NCBI RefSeq assembly: GCF_905147045.1
Contig: NC_065902.1
Span: 3,231,377 to 3,295,376, forward strand
Direction of reading: 5' to 3'
Source: Nymphalis io
Taxonomy: Eukaryota; Arthropoda; Insecta; Lepidoptera; Nymphalidae
Length of the DNA stretch: 64,000 nt
Shown here: positions 1 to 9,560 of the stretch, piece by piece
Position numbering within the stretch: the first letter of the stretch is position 1
How the letters are laid out: each line of letters starts with the position of its first letter
Program-made: the position numbers and the translations under genes
The notes under the pieces: model-generated
Told to the model about the DNA's origin: nothing
Database searches by the model: none
The model's input: only the letters and a program-made list of their open reading frames with translations

Positions 1-30
1 CACAGGCTGTTACGGTTACGGTTATGTCCT
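1..30 (+). repeat. SINE-B 3' tail, cut by the window edge
   Basis: The window opens with 'cacaggctgttacggttacgg', the same tail that ends the complete SINE-B copies at 3.9, 35.4 and 41.7 kb. The body of the element lies to the left. Confidence 0.75.
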
Positions 31-86
31 TTTCTGTACCGACAACGTGTTTGCAAAATTTAATGATATAGTTGAGTCGTTAAGAC

Positions 87-145
87 GTAAAAGCGTAAGA
101 TAAAACAATTTTCGCATTTATAATATTAGCTAGCTAGCTCGTATA
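87..145 (-). repeat. Degraded Lep1/Helitron-like fragment
   Basis: The stretch 'acgtaaaagcgtaagat...ttcgcatttataatatta' is the reverse complement of the 'taatattataaatgcgaaag' head seen in the better copy at 52517-52681. It is short and decayed. The rest of 146-612 is AT-rich with nothing recognised. Confidence 0.4.
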
Positions 146-612
146 ACTTCCCGGTCCATAAGCTATATCTATGCAAAATTCCGATGCCAATTGCCAGGAC
201 GGCAGGTCAATCAAATAGACGAATTCGTATATATAATATTAACAAAGATGTTATGTTATGAAACTAACAACAAACATTGAAAGTGTATTTCCGCAACGTA
301 AATAAAAAAAAATGCTGCCACCAAATTTGATGTTTTTTTAGATTCGAACCGGTTATAAAGAACAGGTTGTTGTTTTGAGCTGGTCAAATTATTTTTATGC
401 AGGGTCGAATTTGTAAGATCGAAATGAAGTTAATTTGTTCATTGTTATAAATGTAATTTATCCTTTGAATAATAAAGTTTTCTTTTCATAATTCGTTTGT
501 GATTTAGTAAGGTCAATCTCTTTATTCCTTTATATTTAATATTTAAAGTGTGATATATCACAAAAATATTTAATGTTAATCAACATTATATATATATGTA
601 TTATTGTGTAAT

Positions 613-926
613 ATTTAATATTACTGGTGGTAGGGCTTTGTGCAAGCTCGTCTGGGTAGGTACCACCCACTCATCAGATATTCTACCGCAAAACAGCAAT
701 ACGTGATATTGTTGTGTTCCGGTTTGAAGGGTGAGTGAGCCAGTGTAATTATAGGCACAAGGGACATAAAATCTTAGTTCCCGAGGTTGGTGGCGCATTG
801 GCTATAAGCGATGGTTGACATTTCTTACAATGCCAATGTCTAAGGGCGTTTGGTGACCACTTACCATCAGGTGGCCCATATGCTCGTCCACCTTCCTATT
901 CTATAAAAAAAAAAAAATTTAATATT
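613..926 (+). repeat. SINE-A copy with A-tail and probable target-site duplication
   Basis: A complete-looking copy runs from 'actggtggtagggctttg' at 623 to an A-run ending at 916. The 10-mer atttaatatt occurs at 613-622 and again at 917-926, as expected for a target-site duplication made by target-primed insertion. Part of this 10-mer ('aatatt') also precedes the copy at 17335, so it may partly belong to the element. The copy has no open reading frame of note. Confidence 0.75.
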
Positions 927-1063
927 TTAGTTTTCTTATATATTTGTAGTTTTGGTGTCCGGTGTTCGAGTTGGAATATTACTTTTATAAGTTTATTTTA
1001 GGTGATATCCGTATTTCGACTAAATATTCAAATTGTGATTTTACTAAATAATTATACATATAC

Positions 1064-1140
1064 GGTACAGTAACAGCCTGTGAACGTCCCACTGCTGAGC
1101 TAAGGCCTCCTCTCCGTTTTAGAGAAGGGTTTTTTGAGCT
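1064..1140 (-). repeat. SINE-B 3' fragment
   Basis: 'acagtaacagcctgtgaacg' followed by 'cccactgctgagctaaggcc' is the reverse complement of the SINE-B tail ('ggccttagcccagcagtggg...acaggctgttactgt'). Only the last 75 bases or so survive. Positions 1141-1529 show nothing further and would be intron of the phosphatase gene. Confidence 0.7.
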
Positions 1141-1529
1141 TTAAAACTTATTCCAATTATTATTGTTATAGTAAGTAGTAAGGATATTATAGATATTTCC
1201 TTCGAAATCCGGTCCCGTTTTTAAGCATCCTTATGTAGGTATACGTAATATATGTTCATGGAAAGTTTTTCGTCAAAACATTGACACGCCGCAGCAACGT
1301 TAAATAACTCTTATCGAATTTGTAATTTCGTGATATGAGTCACAGATAACAGGTGAATTAGACTATTTTTAAGTTTTATAGTTCATAAATATTCACGATG
1401 CTTATCTGTGGCAACTAGATTCGATAGCTAGCAAATAATAATTTGGTCATGTTGTTTCCTTTTAACCTTTACCTTGATATTTAGGTATATAATAGATGAT
1501 TTCCTTTATTGTATTTTTTTATATTTTAG

Positions 1530-1664
1530 AACTGCCGAGGCTATGGGTGGTAATATGACGTTCCAGGAAGCACTCAAAAAGAGGCTGGATATAATTAGAC
1601 CGAATGTAAACCAGATTAAAGAATTTTTAGACACATTTCCCATTCATCTGACTCCTGGTATCGC
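1530..1664 (+). CDS. aay: Phosphoserine phosphatase, internal coding exon
   Basis: This is an internal exon of phosphoserine phosphatase (EC 3.1.3.3), a HAD-superfamily enzyme that hydrolyses O-phospho-L-serine to serine in the last step of cytosolic serine synthesis; the Drosophila orthologue is astray. The acceptor is 'attttag' (AG 1528-1529) and the donor is a perfect gtaagt at 1665. The peptide begins TAEAMGG and continues through ALKKRLDIIRP to HLTPGIA, matching the family cap region that lies between the catalytic DxDST loop and motif II. The exon leaves in phase 2, and its last codon GC|C is completed at 2617. The first exon(s) with the nucleophilic Asp are not in 1-1529 and must lie left of the window. 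An in-frame ATG at 1474 is intronic and not a start. The symbol is given by orthology inference. Confidence 0.93.
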
Positions 1665-2616
1665 GTAAGTTTTAATTTTATCTTTTTTTTTGTATTCCTT
1701 AAATAAAAGAAATTAATCTCACAAATTTCTATCAAATTGTATACCGTGTGTGTTCTTAGGTCTTCTAATAATACATTATCAAAGTTACGCAAAGATCGAC
1801 CGCAATATGTCAACAACATACATAATTACCAAATATTGAGCACGCTCATGTAAATAATATGCAATTTAACTGGTTATTTCCGCCTCGCTGGCTGGCTATC
1901 ATTCGGTGACCCGACCGATTCAAAGAGTAAATATTGAGCGATAGAAATTCCTGATAAATGTGTGTGTATCAATTTATAAAAAGAAGGTTTCGAAAAAGGA
2001 GGTCATATTTGCAATAAACCTAATTAAAACATATGCACAATAATAAATTAATCCTAATGAGAGATATATAACTAAATTTGATTGTTTTATACCTAACGTT
2101 ATAAATTAATAGAACTCGCATAAAATCACTGTTATCGTTTGTCATTTAAAAATGTATTTTCTCCCAAATAGTCTGAGCTATACAATTGAAATTAATATTA
2201 GAATAAAATAAGCGACGAGATAGCAAAGCCAGGACTCGTGAATCTAAACCGAACACTACAGATTTAAAACAACACAGTTTTCATATGCTTAATTTGTGTG
2301 TTGATAATTTCTCTTAGAAAACATGCATGTATGTTAAGTTCATTGGCCACATGGTCATTCTCCAAACGGCATTGGAAAAGCGTGGTGGATTAAGCTCTAA
2401 AGTTAAACTTTTGCAAAATTTTGTATGGAAGATTTGTCAAAATGTAATTTGTTTATAATTGTATAAGATAAGACACATATGACATAATGGATATTCCTAT
2501 AACTTTTTTATTTATTTTTTAAGTTTGGTCAAATGATACGTTTTGATTACTTATTAATTCTCGCGGTGAATTATGTATTAAGCTAATCTATAATATGACC
2601 ATTATATTATTTCCAG
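1665..2616 (+). other. Intron of phosphoserine phosphatase
   Basis: A 952-bp intron with gtaagt donor and ttccag acceptor. Apart from a decayed SINE-B at about 2213-2400, I see only AT-rich sequence. Confidence 0.85.
2213..2400 (+). repeat. Decayed SINE-B copy in intron
   Basis: The order of landmarks matches SINE-B: 'actcgtgaatctaaaccga', 'ttttcatatgcttaatttgt', 'catgcatgtatgttaa', 'cattggaaaagcgtggtgga', 'ttaagctc'. Many substitutions show it is old. Confidence 0.6.
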
Positions 2617-2762
2617 CGAATTAGTGAAAACCTTACACGAGCGTGGAGTTGACGTGTACCTGGTCTCTGGGGGTTTCAGGAGCTTAATAGAACCCGTGGC
2701 TGTAAAACTAGGCATCCCTATATCCAATGTCTACGCCAATAGACTCAAATTCTTCTTTAATG
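2617..2762 (+). CDS. aay: Phosphoserine phosphatase, internal coding exon (motif II)
   Basis: The exon translates in phase after 1664 as ELVKTLHERGVDVYLVSGGF..., ending NRLKFFFN. SGGFRS is HAD motif II; its Ser binds the substrate phosphate. 'KLGIPISNVYANRLKF' is the conserved segment before the second cap part. The acceptor is ttccag (2611-2616) and the donor gtaagt begins at 2763. The exon leaves in phase 1, with G completed by GC at 7434. Confidence 0.95.
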
Positions 2763-3128
2763 GTAAGTTAAAGTTGATTAGAATAACATAAATTGCAAAC
2801 ATTAAGCGTATCTTTTAAGAGATACTAAGATAATATCTAGACACATTCTTTGATATCATTTTAATAAGAGGTTATTTTAACATAAAATTATTTATAAATA
2901 TAAGGAAAAAAATATTAAGCGTCTAAAAACGAATATAGTTTGAATAGGTGTTATAATAAAATGCATGAAGAATTATGGATTTCCATAGATAATGGTGATA
3001 ATTTTATTGATCCATGAACTAAACGAACTTTACAGACTACAGACGACAGACAATATGTCCTATTAAGTTATTATTGCTATTTTAAACGCATAAGAAAGAG
3101 ATACCAATATATTTTTTTACCTATATTT

Positions 3129-3149
3129 TTATATATATATATATATATT
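3129..3149. repeat. (AT)n microsatellite
   Basis: About ten AT units in the phosphatase intron. Confidence 0.9.
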
Positions 3150-3669
3150 ATATTTTTCATGTATCATTCATATTAATGGTATAATTTATGGAAATTTCGG
3201 TTTGTTTGAACTCGCTAATCTGGATTTTGCATCTGTATAAATTATTCTGCGTTAGATAACCCATTTATTAAGAAAGGTTATATTACTTCGAACTGGTATA
3301 TAGGTGGGCGGACTAGTAACGTTTAGTACTGAACAGCTATTGTAATATGATAGCTAAAACACATTTTTTATATAATATTCATTATGATTCATAATTATTA
3401 ACTTATAAATAATCTTCTTCAATTTCTTCAGAGTGTAGATTCATATTCATATAGCTTATTCCAACAACAGGAGCAGTTAAGACAAAAAAACAACTTGTTC
3501 ATTAAATTGTCGTGATATAATTGGTTGATATCTTGTATAATCTATGGTATTGTAAGAAATGACGTTTCGTATGTCGACGAAGTTGATATCGGAACTTTGA
3601 AAGTAAAATGAAAGTGGATATATGTGAAATAGTATTATATTATAAATATATATATATTACACATGATGT

Positions 3670-3978
3670 GAGCCGAGATGGCCCAGTGGTAAGAATTCGT
3701 GAATCTTAACCGATGATCGTGGATTCAAACCCGGGCAAGCACCACCGAATTTTCATGTGCTTAATTTGTAATTATAATTCATCTCGTGCTATACGGCGAA
3801 GGAAAACATCGTGAGGAAACCTGCATGTGTCTAATTTAACTGAAATTCTGCCACGTGTATTCCACCAACTCGCATCGGAGCAGCGTGGTGGAATAAGCTC
3901 CATACCTTCTTCTCAAAAAGGGAGTGGAGGCCTTAACCCAGCAGTGGGACATTCACAGGCTGTTACTGTACTGTACTA
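3670..3978 (+). repeat. SINE-B, full-length
   Basis: A tRNA-derived SINE. The A-box-like 'tggcccagtgg' lies at about 3679 and the B-box-like 'gattcaaaccc' at about 3723. The tRNA-unrelated body follows ('ttcatgtgcttaatttg', 'catcgtgaggaaacctgcat', 'gagcagcgtggtggaataag'), and the tail ends 'acaggctgttactgtactgt'. It resembles the tRNA-derived Metulj-type SINEs reported in butterflies; the family name is an inference. Confidence 0.85.
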
Positions 3979-4790
3979 CTCATGATATGTGTTTAGTGCA
4001 TAATATAGCAGAACTCTTATATCGAATAAAAAATCCAAGTCTATTAATCTAAGGTTTGTTTATCTTAACTTCTTCTTCGATTGGAGCAGGCAAGACGTCT
4101 TCTTTGTGTTTTTGTTGCTATCCCATAATTCACCAGTTATCTTTTTACGCCAATTTTTCTCTAATTTTTTTTAAAAATAAAATACAGTCTATGTTGCTCG
4201 CTGATAATGTAGCTTTCTATACGTGAAAGATTTTTTTAAATCGATTTAATAAATTTCCAGTTTGTCCATCACAAACAAACATACAAAAAAATCTAATCTT
4301 TTTTCTTATTAAATTAGTATATATATTGTTGTACCAATAATTAGATGAAGTTTTTGTACCGTGGTAGTTATACGGATAAATATAGCCATGATGAAATATT
4401 AGCAACGAATAACAATGGATTATTTATAAATGTTTTATATGATATCATAAACAAAAGCATAATTTCCATGTTGATAAACAGCGGGGCACGCCTCCAGAGA
4501 ATGAGGTCGTTGTGTTATCATTGAAGTAACGTGAAGTACTAAGTAGCATTGAGCTAGAGCGTGTTTCAATACGTTGACCCTTACATCATATATAAATAAG
4601 GCGCAAAATTCATTAAAATTTTCGGCGTATAACAACTTTATAGAAGTCAGATTTTGGATTTCGTCTCGAGGTATATCCCAAATACAATGTTTTTGAAGAA
4701 ATTGATACAAATAGTTATAATTACGTTAGACTTTACATCAGTAGATACATATTCTAATAGCTATTAGGATATAAATATATCTAAAAATGA

Positions 4791-4927
4791 CGTGATGACC
4801 CAGTGGAGAAGAAAAGCATCTTAACTTAATGATTTCGAGTTCAAACCCGGGCACCACTGAATTTTCAAGTGTGTTATTTGTGTTTATAATTCATCTCGTG
4901 CTCAGCGAAGGAAATCATTATTATGAA
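4791..4927 (+). repeat. SINE-B, 5' part only
   Basis: The tRNA-like head ('gatgacccagtgg', 'gagttcaaacccggg') and the start of the body are present, ending near 'tcatctcgtgctcagcgaagg'. The 3' half is missing, which is the opposite of LINE-type 5' truncation and suggests a later deletion. Confidence 0.7.
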
Positions 4928-7433
4928 GGATTCGTCGATTGAGAATCGCAGATTTTCAATCGACAAAACCGCAGTGCCACATTTACTAGCAATTTATTCA
5001 TTGACTTTGAGAGTTATAGGATTCATATAAATATATATAACATGTTTTTCTTTATAAATTTTCAAGTTCATATTTTATGCTAATCTTTTTGTTTTGTTCA
5101 CATAACTATTATATTTTAAAACTACTTAAATTTAGTTGTTTGCAAAATTTGTTTTTGTAACATTCAAGTATCAAAACATGTTATTTATCCTTATTTATAT
5201 ATTTCTTGATAACGATTTTACGATATACAGATTAAGATTGTGTTTTTTTTTTAAAGTTGTTTTTCCTTTTTAATTTTTATTTTAAATACATTTATATAAT
5301 TTGATTATAATTATCATTCAGTTATCTAGTATCTAGGTCGGTATTATCATTTTTTGTTAGTTAATTTATCAATTAAGTTTAGTTTTGATTATCTTGAAAA
5401 TAACATGCACTAATTATCTGATAAGGAATACATGTGGTGATAACGAATGCAAGGTGAATAAACTTTAATGACTTTACAAGTGCATACGGTTTAAGTGTTT
5501 GTAGGATGTTAAGAAGTTATTGATATTAGTTACTTGATGGAAACTTGTTTATCATCTAGAGACCTTCAAGCAATATATGTTCCGATTGAATCACTGAGTA
5601 AATCAAATTGCAGTGTTTCCAACTACGGGGCCTTTCCCCTTTTTGGGGTGAAGTCAGATAAAATTTTAGAGGAATTCTTTCGTGGGATTAACTCTTCAGT
5701 TCAATTAATAATCGGGTTAATTTCAAGTTTACTGCTGCTTGCTGTACTTGTTTTGCATTTTTTTTTTACCTAATATTTATTTCAATTCATCGGCCAGGAA
5801 ACATCGGTCATTTCGAGGTGGTGCTAGGAGGGATGCTTTTCAGAGGTTGGCAACACTGTCAAATGACCATTGTTACTGTTTAACTTCATTAGTTACGTCT
5901 GTATAAGGCTGCAGACTCTGTTGCCTATTTTCGGGATAAAAGTTATTGTTTTTCTGTCAATTTTTTTTCAGTAGCAGTTCTTAGTTGGTAAATGTGTTAA
6001 GCCCTTAAGCGCCTGATATTTCTCCGGTCGTCGTATTTCAATTGCTATGGAATACACATACCGCTTCTATTATATAAAAGGAATACCTAATTAAAATAAA
6101 CCTCATCGAGCTGACAATTTCACATATAATTTTCCCTACTAACGGAAAAATAAATTTCCTATATAAATTATCCTTAAAAATATATACTTAATACAATATG
6201 TTTTAATTTGTCTCGTGGCTAGATTATACTGCTGTATATATTATACATATATTTCCCACTTAAAACGTTCTAAAAACATAGATCCTTATTCAACAGTTAA
6301 CTTTACCGTATAATCTGACATTTATAGTTCAAATGATATCATTCATTTATATAATCGACGTTATATTAGCATTTGACCCGTCCATAGTATACATGTGTAA
6401 CTATGAACAATTTGCTTATTAATAATCTGTGGCGTTTTCGCGCTAAATTTATGACAAGTATATTTTATTTAAACTATTTAGATGAATTATGATTAGAGAA
6501 AAAAATCGCAATTAATTAAAAACTTGCGTAAACAAATAAACAAAACGTTCGCATTTAGTATCTTAGGGAGGGTTTAATTTGAGGTTTAATAAAACGATTA
6601 GAATGTTGAGAAAATAAGTATTACTATGAATACTATTTATATTTATAAAACTCTTTCATAGCGTATTAAAGTTAAAAATATTTAAAAAATTAGCATACAA
6701 ATATTACAGATAATAAATCATTTATATTGTTTATATTCGATTCCCTCGGTGTATTTGTGAACATTTTATTTATAACATGTATAATTAAAATAATTGATAA
6801 TTTTATACGTAACAGACCCCACTGGATTGACATTTAACCTGACTAATGCAATACACTCAGACCATTTCTCGACGACGTGTTTACTGTCACCTAGAGAGAT
6901 AAGTTGGAAACTACGTTCAACTAAAAATTGTCTTTATTTGTACGTACTAAGGTGTAAATTCCAGTAACGTTTTATTTAAATAGATATTTAGAGAAATAAA
7001 TCGTATACGTTTATTAATAGAGTTGATTTTCGTTTGTTTGATGATTAAGCTTATAAATCAGTTTGACAGAAAAACAATACTTCGTTATCGCGCACGCAAT
7101 CAGTGCGTGCTCATTGAGACGTTCTTTACGCAAATGGGAAGTGGGCCACAGATTGCGTCTTGTTTTGACATGCATTATTTTAAAAATAGAATAATTAATT
7201 GTTTATTGAAAAATTGTTTATGTGTTTTAAAAATCATAAGGAATAAGATATTGATTTTTATCTATTTTATTTTATTGATAGCGGTATGTGCTCTTTGTAG
7301 AATGTATTGTTAATTCTTGTATCAATTTATTGTAAAGCATCGAAGTGCGTCTTGAAATCTTATGAGAGTAAAATTATATTTATGATTCAAATTATTGTTA
7401 TATATTCTAAATTCGAACTATTTTTGTCTGCAG

Positions 7434-7595
7434 GCGAATATGCTGGCTTCGATGAGAATGAACCAACATCAAGGTCAGGTGGTAAGGGTATGGTGATCAG
7501 ACGGCTGAAGGAACAGCACGGCTACCAGCGACTGATCATGGTCGGCGACGGTGCCACTGACGCTGAAGCAAGTCCACCCGCCGACGCATTTATAG
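7434..7595 (+). CDS. aay: Phosphoserine phosphatase, internal coding exon (motifs III and IV)
   Basis: The exon encodes (G)EYAGFDENEPTSRSGGKG..., HGYQRLIMVGDGATDAEASP and PPADAFI(G). The Lys of SGGKG is HAD motif III, and GDGATD holds the two motif IV aspartates that bind Mg2+. All catalytic residues visible in this window are intact. The acceptor is ctgcag (AG 7432-7433) and the donor GT is at 7596. The exon is phase 1 in and phase 1 out. Confidence 0.95.
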
Positions 7596-7636
7596 GTAAT
7601 TTTTTATAACTTATTAAAACGTAAATGTGTGTAAGT

Positions 7637-7712
7637 CTATACTAATGGTGTGTCTTCTTCTTTCCAATGTCATATCAATGATGACAGAAAGAGAGAAATC
7701 AGTGTTTAAGTT
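7637..7712 (+). repeat. Dispersed repeat G, copy 1
   Basis: 'gtgtcttcttctttccaatg' and 'gatgacagaaagagagaaat' recur with changes at 26281-26348 on the same strand and at 45170-45215 on the other. The family is not recognised; here it sits in the last phosphatase intron. Confidence 0.5.
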
Positions 7713-8124
7713 AACACACGCGAAACAAATAATACTGATAATGATCTTACAGTTTGCATTGCTGTTATTGTATAATTGTTGAGGGTTTAAAATTTAATAA
7801 ACGTCATTCCGTTTTTTATAAATAATTTCCGAACGTGTATATATATATGTTTTAAATGATGATATTGACTAACGCCTGAGTCCTATATTTAAAGAATCGT
7901 TATTGTACATCAGTACGTAGTAACCGAACTGTTTTGAGTTACGACTAACGAGCATCTTGCGACTTGGAAACATACGAAGCATTTTTTTATTGGGAATCAC
8001 GTTTCGTAAACAATTCTTGTGTATAATAACCGATAATACAATTTTTTTACTTTAAATTTGATTTTTTTTTTCTATTAATTTCGATGTAACAAACACTTAT
8101 ATATAATATTAATTATTGTTTAAG

Positions 8125-8228
8125 GTTTTGGTGGTAACGTAGTAAGAGAAGAAGTTAAGAAGAGAGCTGCGTGGTATGTTACAAGTTTCCAGGAACTAAT
8201 CTCTTATCTAGCTATCCAGACTAAATGA
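8125..8228 (+). CDS. aay: Phosphoserine phosphatase, terminal coding exon
   Basis: The exon completes the enzyme with FGGNVVREEVKKRAAWYVTS followed by FQELISYLAIQTK and TGA at 8226-8228. The FGGNV segment and the following Trp-Tyr match the usual C-terminal end of animal phosphoserine phosphatases, and the length after motif IV is normal. The acceptor is 'tttaag' (AG 8123-8124). The four exons give about 182 residues of a protein that is normally near 225, so roughly the first fifth is missing to the left. Confidence 0.95.
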
Positions 8229-9062
8229 ACAATGACATATACATAGAACAAATTAATGTTTAGAGAAAATCGACTTTATCACACTGATACAATGATCATT
8301 ATTGAATGACGGACCGGACAAAAGATTGACAAATATACACCATCTCCACCATAGAGAACTCCATCATATGATTATTAAAATAAGAAACAAAATACTTTAA
8401 CTTTAATAAAAATGTCTTCCGTATTTTTATAGTGAAATTGAACCTTAAGTTAATGTACTAAGTCTCAATTTGAATGCATTTACAAATAGAACGTTATTTT
8501 GTTGTCTGTACTTTGAGTACAAGTTTTAGTATTTTGAGGACTTGGTTCTCTTGCTTTTTGAGGTGCTTGAAATAATTGTCATCGTTGTAGTTTATTTTTT
8601 TTATATGTAATAATTGTATTTGTAAATAATTATCGACAAACACTTGTATGTGGACTAGTTAATTGTTAGTACAATTTTTAATTAATAGATACTTAACGGT
8701 ATTAAAATTTATAATAAATTAGGTTAATTCAATTAATATATATAATATTGGTTAGATGAGGCAATAACCTCAATAAATGATATATATGTAGCTTTTTGTA
8801 ATGTCAAAAATGGCTGTGTACTTCCTAATATAAGAAAAAATCTATGAAATTTAAACACATGTTATGTTTATTTTATTAAATGTATTATGTATTTGAGTAT
8901 GATTTATGTTTCCTTTTAGTTTAATGTTTAATTTTAACCGACTTCAATAAAAGCTGGTTATATATTTCACGCGTGTTTGTTTTTCCTTTTATAAGTTTCC
9001 CAGGTTCAATAAATTTTTCTTAACCGTTGAAATTACCGTTTCTAAAAAAATTAAAATTCATG
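8229..9062 (+). other. 3' untranslated region and flank of phosphoserine phosphatase
   Basis: AATAAA hexamers lie at 8405-8410, 8772-8777 and 8946-8951, giving 3' UTRs of roughly 0.2, 0.55 or 0.75 kb. The first is the nearest to the stop. Which one is used cannot be read from the sequence. Confidence 0.55.
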
Positions 9063-9146
9063 TTTTTTTTTATTACATAAGTATTTGGGCCACCTGATGG
9101 TAAGTAGTCATCAACGCCCATAGCTTACATCAATGCGCCACTAACC
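9063..9146 (-). repeat. SINE-A 3' fragment
   Basis: A T-run followed by 'gggccacctgatggtaag' and 'caatgcgccactaacc' is the reverse complement of the SINE-A 3' end. It abuts the GC-rich element at 9147. Confidence 0.75.
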
Positions 9147-9560
9147 TTTTTTTTTCTTTCGCTTAAAAACGCATTACGCGTTTTCCCCAAGGGAACAGTA
9201 GTGGGGTATGTGGGGCTCGCCGATATCCGAGGCGCCGAGTGCACGCCTAACTTCGGGATACCCACTAAAAAACCAGCAGTACCCTTTTCGACTTAACGAG
9301 GAGCGCCACGGGATCGCTTGCGCAAGCTACCGCGACGCTCTGACGGACGGCCTGCCTCTGCAGGCCTCCATTCTCTAGAGGGATTGCCAGGGTACTGAGA
9401 ACCCCCTAGTCCCGGCGACGCCTATTGCGGCGGAGGGAGTAGGTGCGCATAGCGCCTCTTTCTTCTCCCCGGTCTTCTTCGGCGGAGCAGGTCTGCAGCG
9501 GCGTTCTCTTCCCGCTCCTGCTCCGCGGCCTCTTTTGCGACATCATTTTCACAGAAGGGG
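9147..9560 (+). mobile_element. GC-rich fragment of a LINE-like element
   Basis: A sharp rise in GC inside AT-rich DNA. From the ATG at 9219 one frame reads MWGSPISEAPSARLTSGYPL..., ERHGIACASYRDAL, and stops at 'ctctag' (about 9376). Another stretch is rich in 'ggcggagg' and 'ctcctgctccgcggcc'. A related fragment occurs at 42298-42465, with the same 'gtatgtggg', 'atacccac', 'aaaaac' and 'gggatcgcttg' landmarks. It is probably non-coding or ORF1-side sequence of a non-LTR retrotransposon; the family is not named. Confidence 0.5.

Larger units (their letters stand above)
2763..7433 (+). other. Large intron of phosphoserine phosphatase
   Basis: A 4.67-kb intron, the longest in the visible part of this gene. 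It holds an (AT)n run at 3129-3149, a full SINE-B at 3670-3978 and a partial SINE-B at 4791-4927. From 4930 to 7433 it is AT-rich; I found no repeat I can name and no convincing exon. A 78-codon open stretch at 5537-5773 ends in a hydrophobic run but has no support as a gene. Confidence 0.85.

Noticed and set aside
1474..1529. ATG upstream in frame with the first visible phosphatase exon
   Set aside because: Lies before the acceptor AG at 1528-1529, and the family needs the DxDST N-terminus that this start would lack.
5537..5773. 78-codon open frame with a hydrophobic C-terminus
   Set aside because: Lies inside a phosphatase intron, with no splice sites, homologous copy or motif. AT-rich DNA yields such Leu/Phe runs by chance.
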